Shown: in pieces, positions 37,101 to 48,500 of the stretch
Layout of the letters: each line of letters starts with the position of its first letter
How positions within the stretch are numbered: the first letter of the stretch is position 1
Made by a program: the position numbers and the translations under genes
Notes under the pieces: model-generated
Seen by the model: the letters and a program-made list of their open reading frames with translations, nothing else
Database searches by the model: none
What the model was told of the DNA's origin: nothing
From: Rhyzopertha dominica
Lineage: Eukaryota > Arthropoda > Insecta > Coleoptera > Bostrichidae
Direction of reading: 5' to 3'
Assembly (NCBI GenBank): GCA_025024175.1
Contig: QCXZ01000001.1
Coordinates: 6,696,001-6,760,000 of the forward strand
DNA: 64,000 nucleotides

Positions 37101-40100
37101 TAGTATATAGTATATATAGTATATAGTATACAGTATACAGTATATAGTATAGTATAGTGGCAAACGGCTCTAACAACTTTTTTAAGCATATTAATTACCC
37201 CTAAAGTTCTTGAAAACGTGTGGAAAGAAACAGAATATCAAATTCTGTTACTGCTTGTTTGAGTGGTTTAAGGGGACTAGGAAAAACAAATGTTGACCTG
37301 TTTCAGGATTTTTACGAGACCATAACAATTACAGAATCANACAAGGTGGCTCTTTTTGACTCAAATGTACGGTATATCTTTGAGTTGGTTAAGAAATTGG
37401 CNGCAATATATGCTTTTCCAAAAAATTAATTACTTAGAAACATAACAGTTTCTAAAAAAAGTAAGTCTTTTAAAAAGCAGGCTTACCCAACACATTAAAA
37501 GCCGCTTCCACACCATCCTCCGCCACTTCCCCAGCGTCTTTGGCCTTCTGCACTTGGTCCGCGTCGAACCCAAGTATGTAATAACTATCCTCCGTCGCCA
37601 GACAGACCAGCTTGCCATTATCGGACCAATAAACAGCCTTCGGTTGGATCTCGATGCGTCTCACCAAATCCAAGGTATCCCAATCGTAGAACGTCAACCC
37701 CGAGACTGACCTCACCCCTAACAACCACCCACCGAAGATGCCCTCTGCCCCAAAGTCTGGCTTGAAGTTCTTCTTCTCCTTGAAGTTCTTGAAGATGCGC
37801 ACCGTCGAGCTGGACTCCCTTATGGCGTACTCGCTCGAGTCCTGGGCCCAGACGAACTCCTGGGCGCTGCCGAACGCCTTGTTCCTCAAGGCCATCGCCG
37901 TGTAAATGATGTACTCGCCGTCGCCGCAGACCACGACGAATCGTCCGTTCGGGTTGTGTTGGATCGACTGCGGGTAAATCTCGCAGGCGCCCATGTCTTT
38001 TACTGCCACCGGAAGGCGTTCCCCATCTCGAATTTCTGCCCCTAAATTGGCGACAATACTGGTTCAGTATGTACACTTTAAGAATACAGTACTAGTACAT
38101 TGTTTACGTGTTGTAGCAGAGCAGTGACAGTACATTACATGGCTTAATAATCGAGAAAGAGAAAAAATCGAGGTTTCAGTACTTAGAATCAGTGGGTTCA
38201 AGAGTCAATAACAAACAAACAAAAAGTAGGTGTTACTCTTTTTTAACTTTTTGCCATAATGGCCACCTACTTTAGGGGTGTATTGAGCTGTACCTCAGTA
38301 ACTGTACTTAGTACGATACAAACAGAAAATGATTCCTTTCATTCTGGAGCAAGTAACTCCAAAAGTAAGTGACTTTCTGTATTTTGTCATTTTCATTATG
38401 ACATGTAGTGCTATTTATGTTCGAATAATTAAAGAGTCATTCCCACAATAGAAGATATCTAGCATATAAATAGAAGTTTCAGTAATTAAAATCGGGCGGG
38501 TCCAATCCAATATTTATCATTATTTATATTTTGTGAGCTGATGATAATCTGGCCTATGATGTATCATCCCTTTGTTATTTAACATGCATGTTATCTGTTA
38601 TTTAACATAGCGTTGGCGTTTTGGTAATACGTATCTCTCTGTCATGTTAAATGTCATGTTATAGTAACCACAGGTTGTAACAAGCTTCATCCATGTTAAA
38701 TATTGGGTACCGCGGAGGGCGTGTTAGAAGTAACATGGGATCTTCGCTCATACTTTCAATCATTTCTTTTCACTGAAATTGGTTTTTTAGGATTTTTATA
38801 ACCTAAAGCAGCCGTCTGACATTCGTGTATAGTTCAATTATTAAAATTCTTGTAATAAAATGGCTTTAGCAATCTATAATGACATTTTTGGTGCATACAT
38901 AAACCTACATCTATTAGAACCTTTGAATATTAATAATGAAAGGTAAGAATAAACAATTAGTCTGTGCAATTAATACTGTTAAACAAAAAGTGTTTACAAA
39001 ATTACAGGATTAATCAAAGTTAGGTACTTTAAAAAAATAACCTTTCAGTCATACTTTTTTCCACTGTTCTGGAGTTTTTGGTGGCCCCAGTGATTTACTG
39101 TTCACTTCTGCAGCAAATTGCTTCCATAAATCATTAATTTTTTTCTGCTCACTTGGGACGGTTTTACCCGTTAGCAAAACTTTATTGTTCTGCAACAACC
39201 CCAGTAAACATTCATATTGAGATTTTGTGGTTTTTGCAAGCCAAATGAGTTTTCATTTACATTTTGTGCATACGAATTTCCATGATCACCATACACAAAC
39301 ACCAAAGGCAGATCACCAGAAACAAAAACACCACAGGCACGAACTGAATTGAAATAGGAAATCGCACAAAAGCACAATGAACAGACGGCAGTTTATTATT
39401 GCCGTAATTTGGGTTTTCCATACTTAGGTATAATTTCAAATTTTATTGTGCCCATCTGATGTTCTCGAACCCCTTAATAATAACTTTAAATGTGATTCAA
39501 AAAGCGGCAGGCATTGCATTCTTAAAGACCCAGGTTTACAGCTTTCTTCGTTGCACCTTNGCTTTTACGTATCATTTTCTCTCATTCTACCGCATATCGA
39601 ACCTTTCTTCCTTTGTTACCGCTTTAACATAACTGGCCTCATAACAAAATGGTATACGTCATGTCGTTTCGACCGTTGCTTGTTATGTTAAAATAACAAC
39701 GTTGGATACATCATAGGGCTGAATAAATGACATGGTAATATACAGGTTAGTGGCACCCTCTGCAAGATCAAAACTGTGAACAAATTTGGATTTCTCACCT
39801 TATNCCAAATTTCAAGTGAATCCCATCATTACCAAGATACATNANTTAAGAAAAAGATAAATTAGGCTAAATACTTATAATTTAGGCTCAGAAATTTGTT
39901 CGTACAGACACCCTGTACAGTGACCGTATGACTAGCCCAAGAAACCATGTGAAATCGTCAGACTTACCTTCAGGCAGCGCTTTCAAATTGGCCTGCTGCA
40001 GTTCCGAGTGTCTTGCCCAAATAATCTTCCCTCCGCTGGCGTCCATGCTCACTGCTGGCTCTTCCCTTCCAATTTTCACCAGAATACTGCCCTCGTCATA

Positions 40101-41324
40101 ACCAATGGCCACATTATTCGATCCCTTCAAACAGCAAATCGTCCACACCCTCTCGAAACCATAATTCAAACTGCTCTCGAGCCGGTTAGTATTGGCATGC
40201 CAGACCCTGACGGTGCCATCCTCGCTGCCTGTCATTATCACCGGCAGCTCGGGATGGAAACTGACGGCGCTTATGTTCTGCGCGTGACCCTCCAAAGTCT
40301 GGACGCACGTCTTGTTCTGGTAGTCCCAAATTTTGACGAGGCGATCGTCGGCGCCCGATATCAGATATGGCTTGTCGCCACCATGGTAATAGTCGACGCA
40401 GTTGACGCCTTTCTCGTGCCCTTCGAGGGTAAAATTCGCCGTCGACGCACCCAGCTGCCAGACTTTCAAGGTGCGATCCAAAGAGGCACTGGCGAAGGTG
40501 TTGTTGTCTTTCGGATTGATCGCAATCTGCATGACATAGTGGGAATGGCCTTCGAAGACCTGCTGACACGACCATTGCTTCTCCCAGTTCCACAGTTTGA
40601 TGAGCATGTCATCTTTAAAATAATTCAATTTAATTTCAATTAATTAAGAGTGAATACACAAATTAAAACAAAACAATTAACAAACAATTAAAACTTGAAT
40701 TCTCTATGGATTTAGAACAAGCTACAAAACATCAACATATGACATCAGCTGGTGTCTGTCTTATGACTCATTGGTTACCTAGCAAATCGAAGAAAAACTG
40801 TAAAAATTCGTAACAGTTTTTCTTATTATTTGACCGTTGTTCAAACCAACAGAAATTATTTGTCAATCGTACTTTGCTAACAAATATTACACACCTCTAT
40901 GATGTGGAAGCACTTACCACTGCTTGTGAGTATGTAAGGCTGCGTTGGATGTACAACAATGCATCTCACATAGTCTGAGTGCGCTTCAAACGCGTGCACT
41001 CTATCCAACGTATTGTAATTGAACACACGTATCTGCATGTCATCCGAACCAGATACAATCCAGTTTTTTCGAGGTATAAATTTTGCGGACCGCACAGGAA
41101 GATCACATACTTCAAACGTCTTTACCAGCTGTTGATTTTCGTGATTCCATACGTTTATGTTGCCGCTGTACAGGGAGCAAAGCATCCAAGGCTCCGTGGG
41201 GTGTAAATCTACACATTTCACCCTGTCGGAACGCGCAGTTAGCTTACGCTTGATATCCAAACGGAGAGGCTGGAAACAAAGGTAATAGCAAGAAAACTTG
41301 ACGCGAAATTCGCCTATTTACCAT
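34154..41324 (-). CDS. COPB2: Coatomer subunit beta' (COPB2)
   Basis: Seven exons with matching phases: 41322-41324 (only the ATG), 40918-41269, 39968-40612, 37487-38041, 34425-35436, 34246-34372 and 34154-34189. They give 909 residues, as expected for beta'-COP (about 906-914). The protein starts [19 protein letters not shown]. The N-terminal WD40 propellers are clear ([46 protein letters not shown]), and the second propeller contains [14 protein letters not shown]. The C-terminal alpha-solenoid ([44 protein letters not shown]) and an acidic tail (NIDDDLLTD) follow. By family it is a COPI coat subunit that recognises dilysine cargo and works in Golgi-to-ER transport. One N at 35324 hides a residue. 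Two introns hold Harbinger-related fragments. Confidence 0.96.
36474..36665 (-). pseudogene. PIF/Harbinger (HARBI1-like) transposase N-terminal fragment
   Basis: A minus-strand frame in a COPB2 intron reads [20 protein letters not shown], then [20 protein letters not shown] and FRESI. This fits the conserved start of HARBI1-type nucleases (E-L-x-x-E-D ... F-x-x-x-L-R-M ... L-x-x-V-x-x-x-I-x-K-x-D-T-x-x-R-x-x-I). The DDE catalytic part is not found downstream. It is a truncated remnant. Confidence 0.5.
37101..37158. repeat. TAGTATA-type microsatellite
   Basis: About 58 bases of tandem TAGTATA/TACAGTA units in a COPB2 intron. Confidence 0.85.
39049..39249 (-). pseudogene. Myb/SANT-like (zeste-type) DNA-binding domain fragment
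   Basis: A minus-strand frame in the COPB2 intron 38042-39967 reads [20 protein letters not shown], then [20 protein letters not shown], then [16 protein letters not shown]. This matches the insect zeste-like Myb/SANT domain, with its spaced tryptophans and GPPK-x-x-x-x-W block, often encoded by Harbinger elements or by multicopy regulatory genes. No start codon or following exon is evident, so I treat it as a transposon-derived remnant. The other possibility is an exon of a nested gene, since a GTATGA donor follows it. Confidence 0.5.
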
Positions 41325-43556
41325 TTTGTGGGCTACGCAAAACAATATGCAATTTTATTATTTATGTGGACATCATCTGTCACAACGAATAACCTAATAC
41401 GTGGCCCCGGCGACTTATACTTATACGAAACGTCAAATGTCAATTGTTATTCAATTCAGAGTCGGTAAAACAGATACCTGAAATAACGCTACATTATCGA
41501 TGCATGATCAAAATAAATATGCTAATTTACCGATAGATGTCACTCAAGTAGTTATTTTAAGTATTATCGGCGCGTATTATTAAAATACATTCAAAATTAT
41601 TAGAATTAATGCCAACGATACGTTAAAAACGAACAAATCGAACATTTAAACACTGAAAATACCCGATTTTGAATTAGTCTTAATCTTCAAAAGAAAAAGA
41701 ACTAAATGAAGCTAATGACACAGGCGTGGCGCGCATACCAAACTATTAAAAGCAAGATTTATTGCAGAAAAAGAACGCTCGGCTAAACGTCTACAAATTG
41801 TCGTGGCGGCAAATGAGAGCCATTTATCACCCGGCTAATACGTGGTACGGCTCTGGAATAACTCTACATTTCCGAATAAATCTGTATAGTGCTGACGGCT
41901 TTATCTGTTTGGATTTTCGGAACGCCGCGAAAAATGCATTATTTTTTTTGTTTGCCTGCGACGAAACGAGTTCAAGTTGCGGGCGAACTAATTTAATCGA
42001 ATTAGCAAAAATGCGCCCCCAAAGACCAGTTCGTTTTCCAGTAGATTACAAAAATACATATCAACTATTGATTAGATGATATCCCAGGAGTTTATCCTAC
42101 CTGTTGCATCAAGAGATAGGCGTGTCGCACAACCAGACAAAAATGGGTACGAACCCGCCTACGAGCCTCATTGGCTGCCTCCAGGCAAGTGGATTGGCCT
42201 CCACGTCCCCAGATAAAAAAGATCAGAACGTAGAAACGGTGGAATATAACGAGATGTGCTCAGAAAAATGAGTTTCCCATAAAGATTTCGTAAAAGAAAC
42301 AAAAATACATCGGACAATAACCACGATTTTCGACAGAAATTAGGGATATTCTATTTTTTATTTCTAGCCGTTGTAGATTTCAAAATTACAAATTTCGCGC
42401 CTGTAGGGACGTTAGAAACGTCATGAAACTTGTCCAATTCAAACCACACTGTTGCCAGTCCTATAACTTGTATATATTGTATTCTCTAATAAATATAATA
42501 AACTCGTTTCTTATTCTACTGCTGCTGCTGCTACTGCTACTTATTGGGGTAGGTAATAACGTTCTAATTTCGAAAATCGTTGCTTACCTATATTTTTTCG
42601 TGTTTAGAGATCCAGGTGATACTGTTACAAACACCAGGAACGTAACCACATACAGCTGAGTAAGCAACCTACTGCTCTATAAGCCAATTCAGCGTTATTT
42701 CAAAACAGGTGACACACTTTTCTTTTGTTAACTGGATCACGCACATTGTCGAATAGTGCAACGTTTATGCAAGAGATGTTGCATCAGTAGGATCTCAGGA
42801 ATTTGTGCAAAAAGTATTGAATCGAATTTAGTTTGTTCTGATTGAAATTTTAACTTGACTAGTTGAAAATAGTACAAAAACTCTGTTGGTGAAAAGACTG
42901 TGTACTAGCTACTACTTGGACTTGGACAAAGCAAAGTCAGTACTATTTGATTTCAAAATTTGGTTACAACCAATATAATGTGTTGAGAAGACTGTAATCA
43001 AATAGAAAACATATAGGTATATTTACACAGTAAGTAATTACTGGTACACAATAATTAGAAAGATGCCTTTGTTTATGGTCTAAATTCTCATTAATTTGAA
43101 AATTGAGATATAGGTACTTTCCCATTGTTACGCCTTTGAGACACTCTAAAACCACTGCTTATTTAATTCTATGTAATAAAGATAATTATTGCATCAATCA
43201 ATAACCATTAAATATATATAAACACATCAAAAATGAGTTTAGTATATTCTGTTGACATCACATACTTCTTAAGTAATCAATCCTTCTCTTTTATATAAGT
43301 ACCAATATAAATGTAGAATTGTTGACCGCCAATGAATTATGTTAATTATTGATATACCTATCTGTCGTAGGAATGAAAGTCCTTTTATCTTAGCCAATAT
43401 TTTAACTATACAATAAAAGAACAAATTATATCATAAATACATATAAAATAAATCAGTAAATGATATTGACAAATATAAAAAATTACTTCAAAATAAACAA
43501 TAATGACAGGCAATTACACAAAATTCAGAGTTACTTGGAAATTCTTCAGAAGCTTA
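41325..43556. other. Intergenic region upstream of COPB2
   Basis: The COPB2 promoter and leader lie at the left end. A 105-residue plus-strand frame at 41762-42079 has no recognisable domain. Around 42090-42230 there is a GC-richer block ending near CCAGATAAAAAAG, possibly a promoter, but nothing links it to a transcript. The remainder is AT-rich. Confidence 0.35.
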
Positions 43557-44890
43557 TACGAGGCATGTTTTTTAAGTAAGTACCGTTTTGGAAATAAAAA
43601 AAGACGTGCAAAGATATTGCAATAATTNTATCTTACATGAAAGCCTGTACCTTAATCTACTTTTCTACATAATTTCCGTGAATATTGAGGCACTTGTCAT
43701 AACGTGGCACCAGTTTTTGAATACCCTCCTCATAAAATTCTGCCGCCTGACATGTTAACCACTGTATCACAAATGTTTCGACTNCGTTATCGTCTTGAAG
43801 ACGCTGACCACCCAGGTGTTTCTTCAAGTGCAGGAACAAATGGTAGTCGCTGGGCGCCAGATCAGGGCTGTATGGAGGATGATCTAGAGTTTCCCATTTA
43901 AAAGATTTGATGAGATCTTTGGTCCGATTAGCCACATGTTGACGGGCATTGTCATGCAGCAAAACGATACCCTTACTCAACTTGCCACGTCTTTTGTTCT
44001 GGATTGCACAACGCAGATTGTTCAATGTCTTACAATAAGACGCTGCATTGATTGTCTCATAACGAGGCGGAAACTCCACTAGCAATACTCCTTTTCTGTA
44101 CCAAAAAACTGTGCACATGATTTTCCGGGCAGAAACTGTTTGCTTAAACTTCACTTTTTTGGGTGATGATGAATGTCGTCATTCCATGGATTGTTGTTTC
44201 GATTCTGGTGTGACGTAGGCCACCCATGTTTCGTGACCAGTAACAATTTGGTCTAAAAAATCTTCACCTTCATTGTGGTACCGCTCAAGGAAAGTCAATG
44301 CACTGCCTAAACGTTGGGTTTTATCTAATCCGTCAACATTTTCGGAACCCAACGTGAACACAATTTCCGGTAATTCAAGTTCTCGGTCACAATGCGATAC
44401 AAAACACTACGAGAATATTGAGGAAAGCAGTCGCACAATGATGAAATTGTAAAGCGTCTGTTTTCTCTCACCTTTTCGTTCACTTTCTGCACCAAATCTT
44501 CATTAACGACCGAAGGACGCCCACTCCGTTCTTCATCATGCACATTTGTGCGGCCATCTTTAAATGCTCTCACCCATTTCCTTACCATTCCATCACTCAT
44601 AATGTTTTGTCCGTAAACTTCACAGATCTCACGATGAATATCGATCGGTTTTACTCCTTTAGCACTAAGAAATCGTATAACAGCCCGTACTTCACAATCG
44701 GCGGGACTCACGATTGTCGGAGGCATCTTAAACACTCAGTAAACAACGTATACAATGAAAAATCAAACTGTAATAGCGTCAGTGCGTAGACAAGAGATGT
44801 AGGTAACCAGCGCGCATGCGCGGAACGCCGACCGTAGCGCTGCGGCGGCGGAATCGCAAAACCGTACTTACTTAAAAAACATGCCTCGTA
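43557..44890 (-). mobile_element. Mariner element, near full length
   Basis: Ends CGAGGCATGTTTTTTAAGTA at the left and its reverse complement at the right are bordered by TA. The size of about 1.3 kb is typical of mariner. The transposase is on the minus strand. A deleted relative occupies 60738-61818. Confidence 0.85.
43657..44726 (-). pseudogene. Decayed mariner transposase (DD34D family)
   Basis: Starts MPPTIVSPADCEVRAVIRFL. The HTH region follows (GVKPIDIHREICEVYGQ, DEERSGRPSVVNEDLV), then SRWVPKMLTD. A one-base loss near 44330 breaks the frame. The first catalytic motif reads TGHETW instead of TGDETW. The following SMEW is SME-stop (TGA for TGG) at about 44180. The rest is open: VLLHDNARQHVANRTK (second Asp) and YSPDLAPSDYHLF (third Asp). 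One N lies at 43784. The gene cannot encode an active enzyme. Confidence 0.85.
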
Positions 44891-45544
44891 TATCGATGAA
44901 CTACCGTTAGTTGACCGTATAGAACCGTGTTTTTTCAGCAAAATGAGGCAACTTCTTACAACGCTGCAATTAATAAAGAAACTGACGGCTAATTCTGGCA
45001 GTAATTAGACATTTTGCACATTTGTAAAGACGTTTACTGTTTCTTTCTTTCTATAGATTATTAAGAAAATTATGAATGAACGCTTTTGAATGCTTGCGAA
45101 ATGAATTATCCTACAAAAAATGATCATAGTGATCCATCAAAAAATTGTTCCTTCCCACAATTTAAAGATTCTTGCGAGTTTAAAACTATGTGCACCGATG
45201 ACGATAGCTTGCAAATTAAGGAAAAAAATCTTTGTGTTTTATCTTCTGTAAGTAACGTTTTCGGATGCAACTGTCTCTTTCAATATTTTTCTATAAAACC
45301 CCATTGACTCGAACCTAGCATGTAAAGAGGCGGTTCTTTCCCACCTCCCAGCTATAGCAACCGCCCCATTCGGTTTCTAGATCCGAGAGCGACGCATTTC
45401 TAATCAGAATACAACGGGCGTAGCATGTCGTAGTTGTGTGGTGCCGAATTTGACAAACGAGAAAGAGATGGTGACCGGGTTTTTCGAGTTCTACTGACAT
45501 TTTTTTTTGTGTGAACTGTGTGCGTTTTGGATTTACCCAGATCG
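44891..45544. other. Presumed leader/promoter region of the plus-strand gene at 45545
   Basis: No coding exon is recognised. TTTGGATTTACCCAG just before 45541 looks like a 3' splice site, so the ATG exon may be preceded by a non-coding exon upstream. Confidence 0.35.
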
Positions 45545-48500
45545 ATGATGGCCATGAATGAACTACCAGATGTGCTGAACGGTGCCATCAACTTCGCCGG
45601 CAGATCCTCTTTGAGTGGACATCATCTGAGTGCCCCTGTAAGTTGATTTTTAAGATTGATGATTGGATTATTCTTATTATTCCTCTCGTGAAACATTTCT
45701 TACTTTTTCACTGTCAAGTTTCTCGACTATTTCTTCTGGTAAAAGTTTTCTGTGTAGTTTTGTCTGGGTCATTTCTTTTTAAATGTTATTTTTGTCGAAA
45801 TTCGACCATCGTACCTGTTAGGTACAATAGAATAACACGAAATACTGTCTAAATAAAATATCAACTCCCAAAATTTTGTAGAGTTTTAGAAATTCACTCG
45901 TTTCGTTGAGTGATTTGTATTGTGTAAAAATATGACACTGTTACACCAGATAAAAAAAACAAAATTCACCAAAAAGGCTTAACAAAAACGTATACATTTT
46001 TTGTGTTACATTTATCGTTACAATCCAATGAAAGTCATCACCATAAGAGTACAAGATTTTATCAGAGATGTACAAAAATAACGATGACGTTTTTCTAACA
46101 GTAATTTATGTATATCTTTCATTTAAAAGACGTTCCTATATTACCCGACGGTATCAATATACCATATAGCACGATATTACCAAACGACATCATTCAGAAA
46201 ACCCTTTTTAACAAAAATGAATATGTAGGACCGTACATTATTATTTCAAAAGCGAAAGGTATTGTCTCATTTTGGCGCCAAAATTTAGGAATTTGATATC
46301 AGTATTTAGGAGTTTAGGAGAAAAATGCGCAACAATGTGGGATATGCTGAAAGAAAAACTGAGCAACGAAATTTTTGTCGCCAACCATGTAGTACATATA
46401 CAGGGTCCGCCACTTAAAACTCCCCAGGCTCGTATTTTCTTTGTTTTTTGAGTCACAACCTTAAGTTACATGTCAAATTGTAGGTCTTTTTAAACTCTTT
46501 AAAAATAGCATAGTGAGGGTCCAATTTTTTTTGCATATTGTGATATTTTGCAAATAAAGATAATTTCTGTAAATATTTTTTAACCTTACCCCGTATAATA
46601 AACATTGCTTCATAGTTGGATGCCGATTTTTGTCTTCTTCAATTTGTGTCATTACCATGTATGCGTAATTTTTACTCCTTCTTAGTGAAAAACAAGAAAA
46701 GCTAGTCGCCGCTATATTCTGTTATAGGGCCGTTCACAATTTTTTAAGTGTTAGTTTAGTAGCTTGTTATGGTACAAACTATGCCTACATACCCATCGCT
46801 GCACACAAAACCCCAAAATTTTGAGTAACTTTTAAATAAATCAAGTACCAAGTTCGTTTTAAAGAGAGAGAGGACAGAAAGAGTTTGGTTTTCTACATCG
46901 CCTACTAGCCTCGTCATGGGGTTTCATTTCCTAGCCTCTCTCTCTTTAGAACGAACTTTGTACTTGACTTATTTAAAAGTTACTTAAAATTTTTAGGTTT
47001 TTGTGTGCAGCGATGGGTATGTAGGCACAATTTGTACCGTAATAAGCTACTAAACTAACACCTAAAAATTCTGAACAACTTTATTTAAAGAACATGACGG
47101 CGACTAGTTTTTCTTGTTTTTCACTAAGAAGGAGTAAAAATTACGCATACATGGTAATGACACAAATTGAAGAAGACAAAAGTCGGCATTCAACTATGAA
47201 GCAATATTTATTGTACGAGGTAAGGTTAAAAAATATTTACAAAAAATAACTTTAAACACAAAATATGATAATCTGCAAAAAAATTTTTGGACACCCACCA
47301 AGCTATTTTTAAAGAGTTTAAAAAGACCTACAATTTGACATATATCTTAAGGTTGTACGTAAAAAATTAAAGAACATACGAGCTTGGGGAGTTTTAGGTG
47401 GCGGACCCTGTATAGTGAAGGCTTAAATAATGAAACTTGCATGATATCACATATAATCTTATATCTAAATTATGTAAGGGAGAATCATCATTGTAATTTA
47501 GTACTAGACTATAAAAAAAGATTCCGCTAGTTTTTCTATAACTCAAAGAACCTGCAAACTTTACTGCCACCTAATAAAATCAGGCGTAAAACTTCAAACA
47601 TCCACATAAAACAAAAATTAATGTTATATTTTTATTACGAGCGACGCATTCATTACCTAGCAGACATCTCAGTCGACACTCAGATAGCATCTTTATCGTG
47701 AGTATTCGAATGGGCATTTTTCAGTCTGCCGGGAAAACGCTCAATGCATATAGGCGACCTGATTTCGTACACGCTTTTTATTGCGAGATAAATGAATCTG
47801 TTTTTAAATTTCGGACGCCACGATATCGTGTAGCCTTCACATTGCAGGCCATCGGGAAGTGAACAAAATCGAATCACGATAAACAAGTGTGGCGGATCTG
47901 CGCCCAAAAAGACAAAATGTTGGTAGATCTGTAAAATTTTTAACTATACGAATGTTCGGAAATAGTGACGCGGTCAAAGAGATTATCATCTGACAAGATA
48001 TTTGAAAAACTAGCTAAAAAACTTGGGTTTATTTGCAAGCATTGCTTTCTCGAGATCACGAAGACCAATCCCCAATTTTCAAAATATTTGGAGGATTAAT
48101 GCATAATAAGAATTGTTTCCTTTACAAAAATTTATGAGGTCTTTTCGGGTTTGAGTGATGATCAGCACTACAATTTGGATTAACAAGTATTCCGTATTCT
48201 TCTACAGGAAGGAGATTTTAATGCCACATCCGGTTCATAACCCGTGAACTTTACTGTTGTGACGACTAAAATCTTCCTCATTTAATTTAACTATTCTAGC
48301 CATTGTTGGATAAGGTAATTTTGTAGCGTCTGATGTTAATTATAAAGGACCTTTTATCTCTTCTATCAAGAAAAAGTTTAATACATCTCCTATAACAACA
48401 AAATTCAGCGAGTGCTAAATGAGCAGAACTCGAAAATAAAATCCGCTTGGCAAGCAAAGAAAATGCTCAACCAATAACAGAGCCAGTAAGGCCTAAATCC

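Noticed and set aside
40008..40643. A 211-residue plus-strand frame
   Set aside because: It is the antisense of the COPB2 WD40 exon and has no domain. The minus strand has matching splice sites and clear homology.
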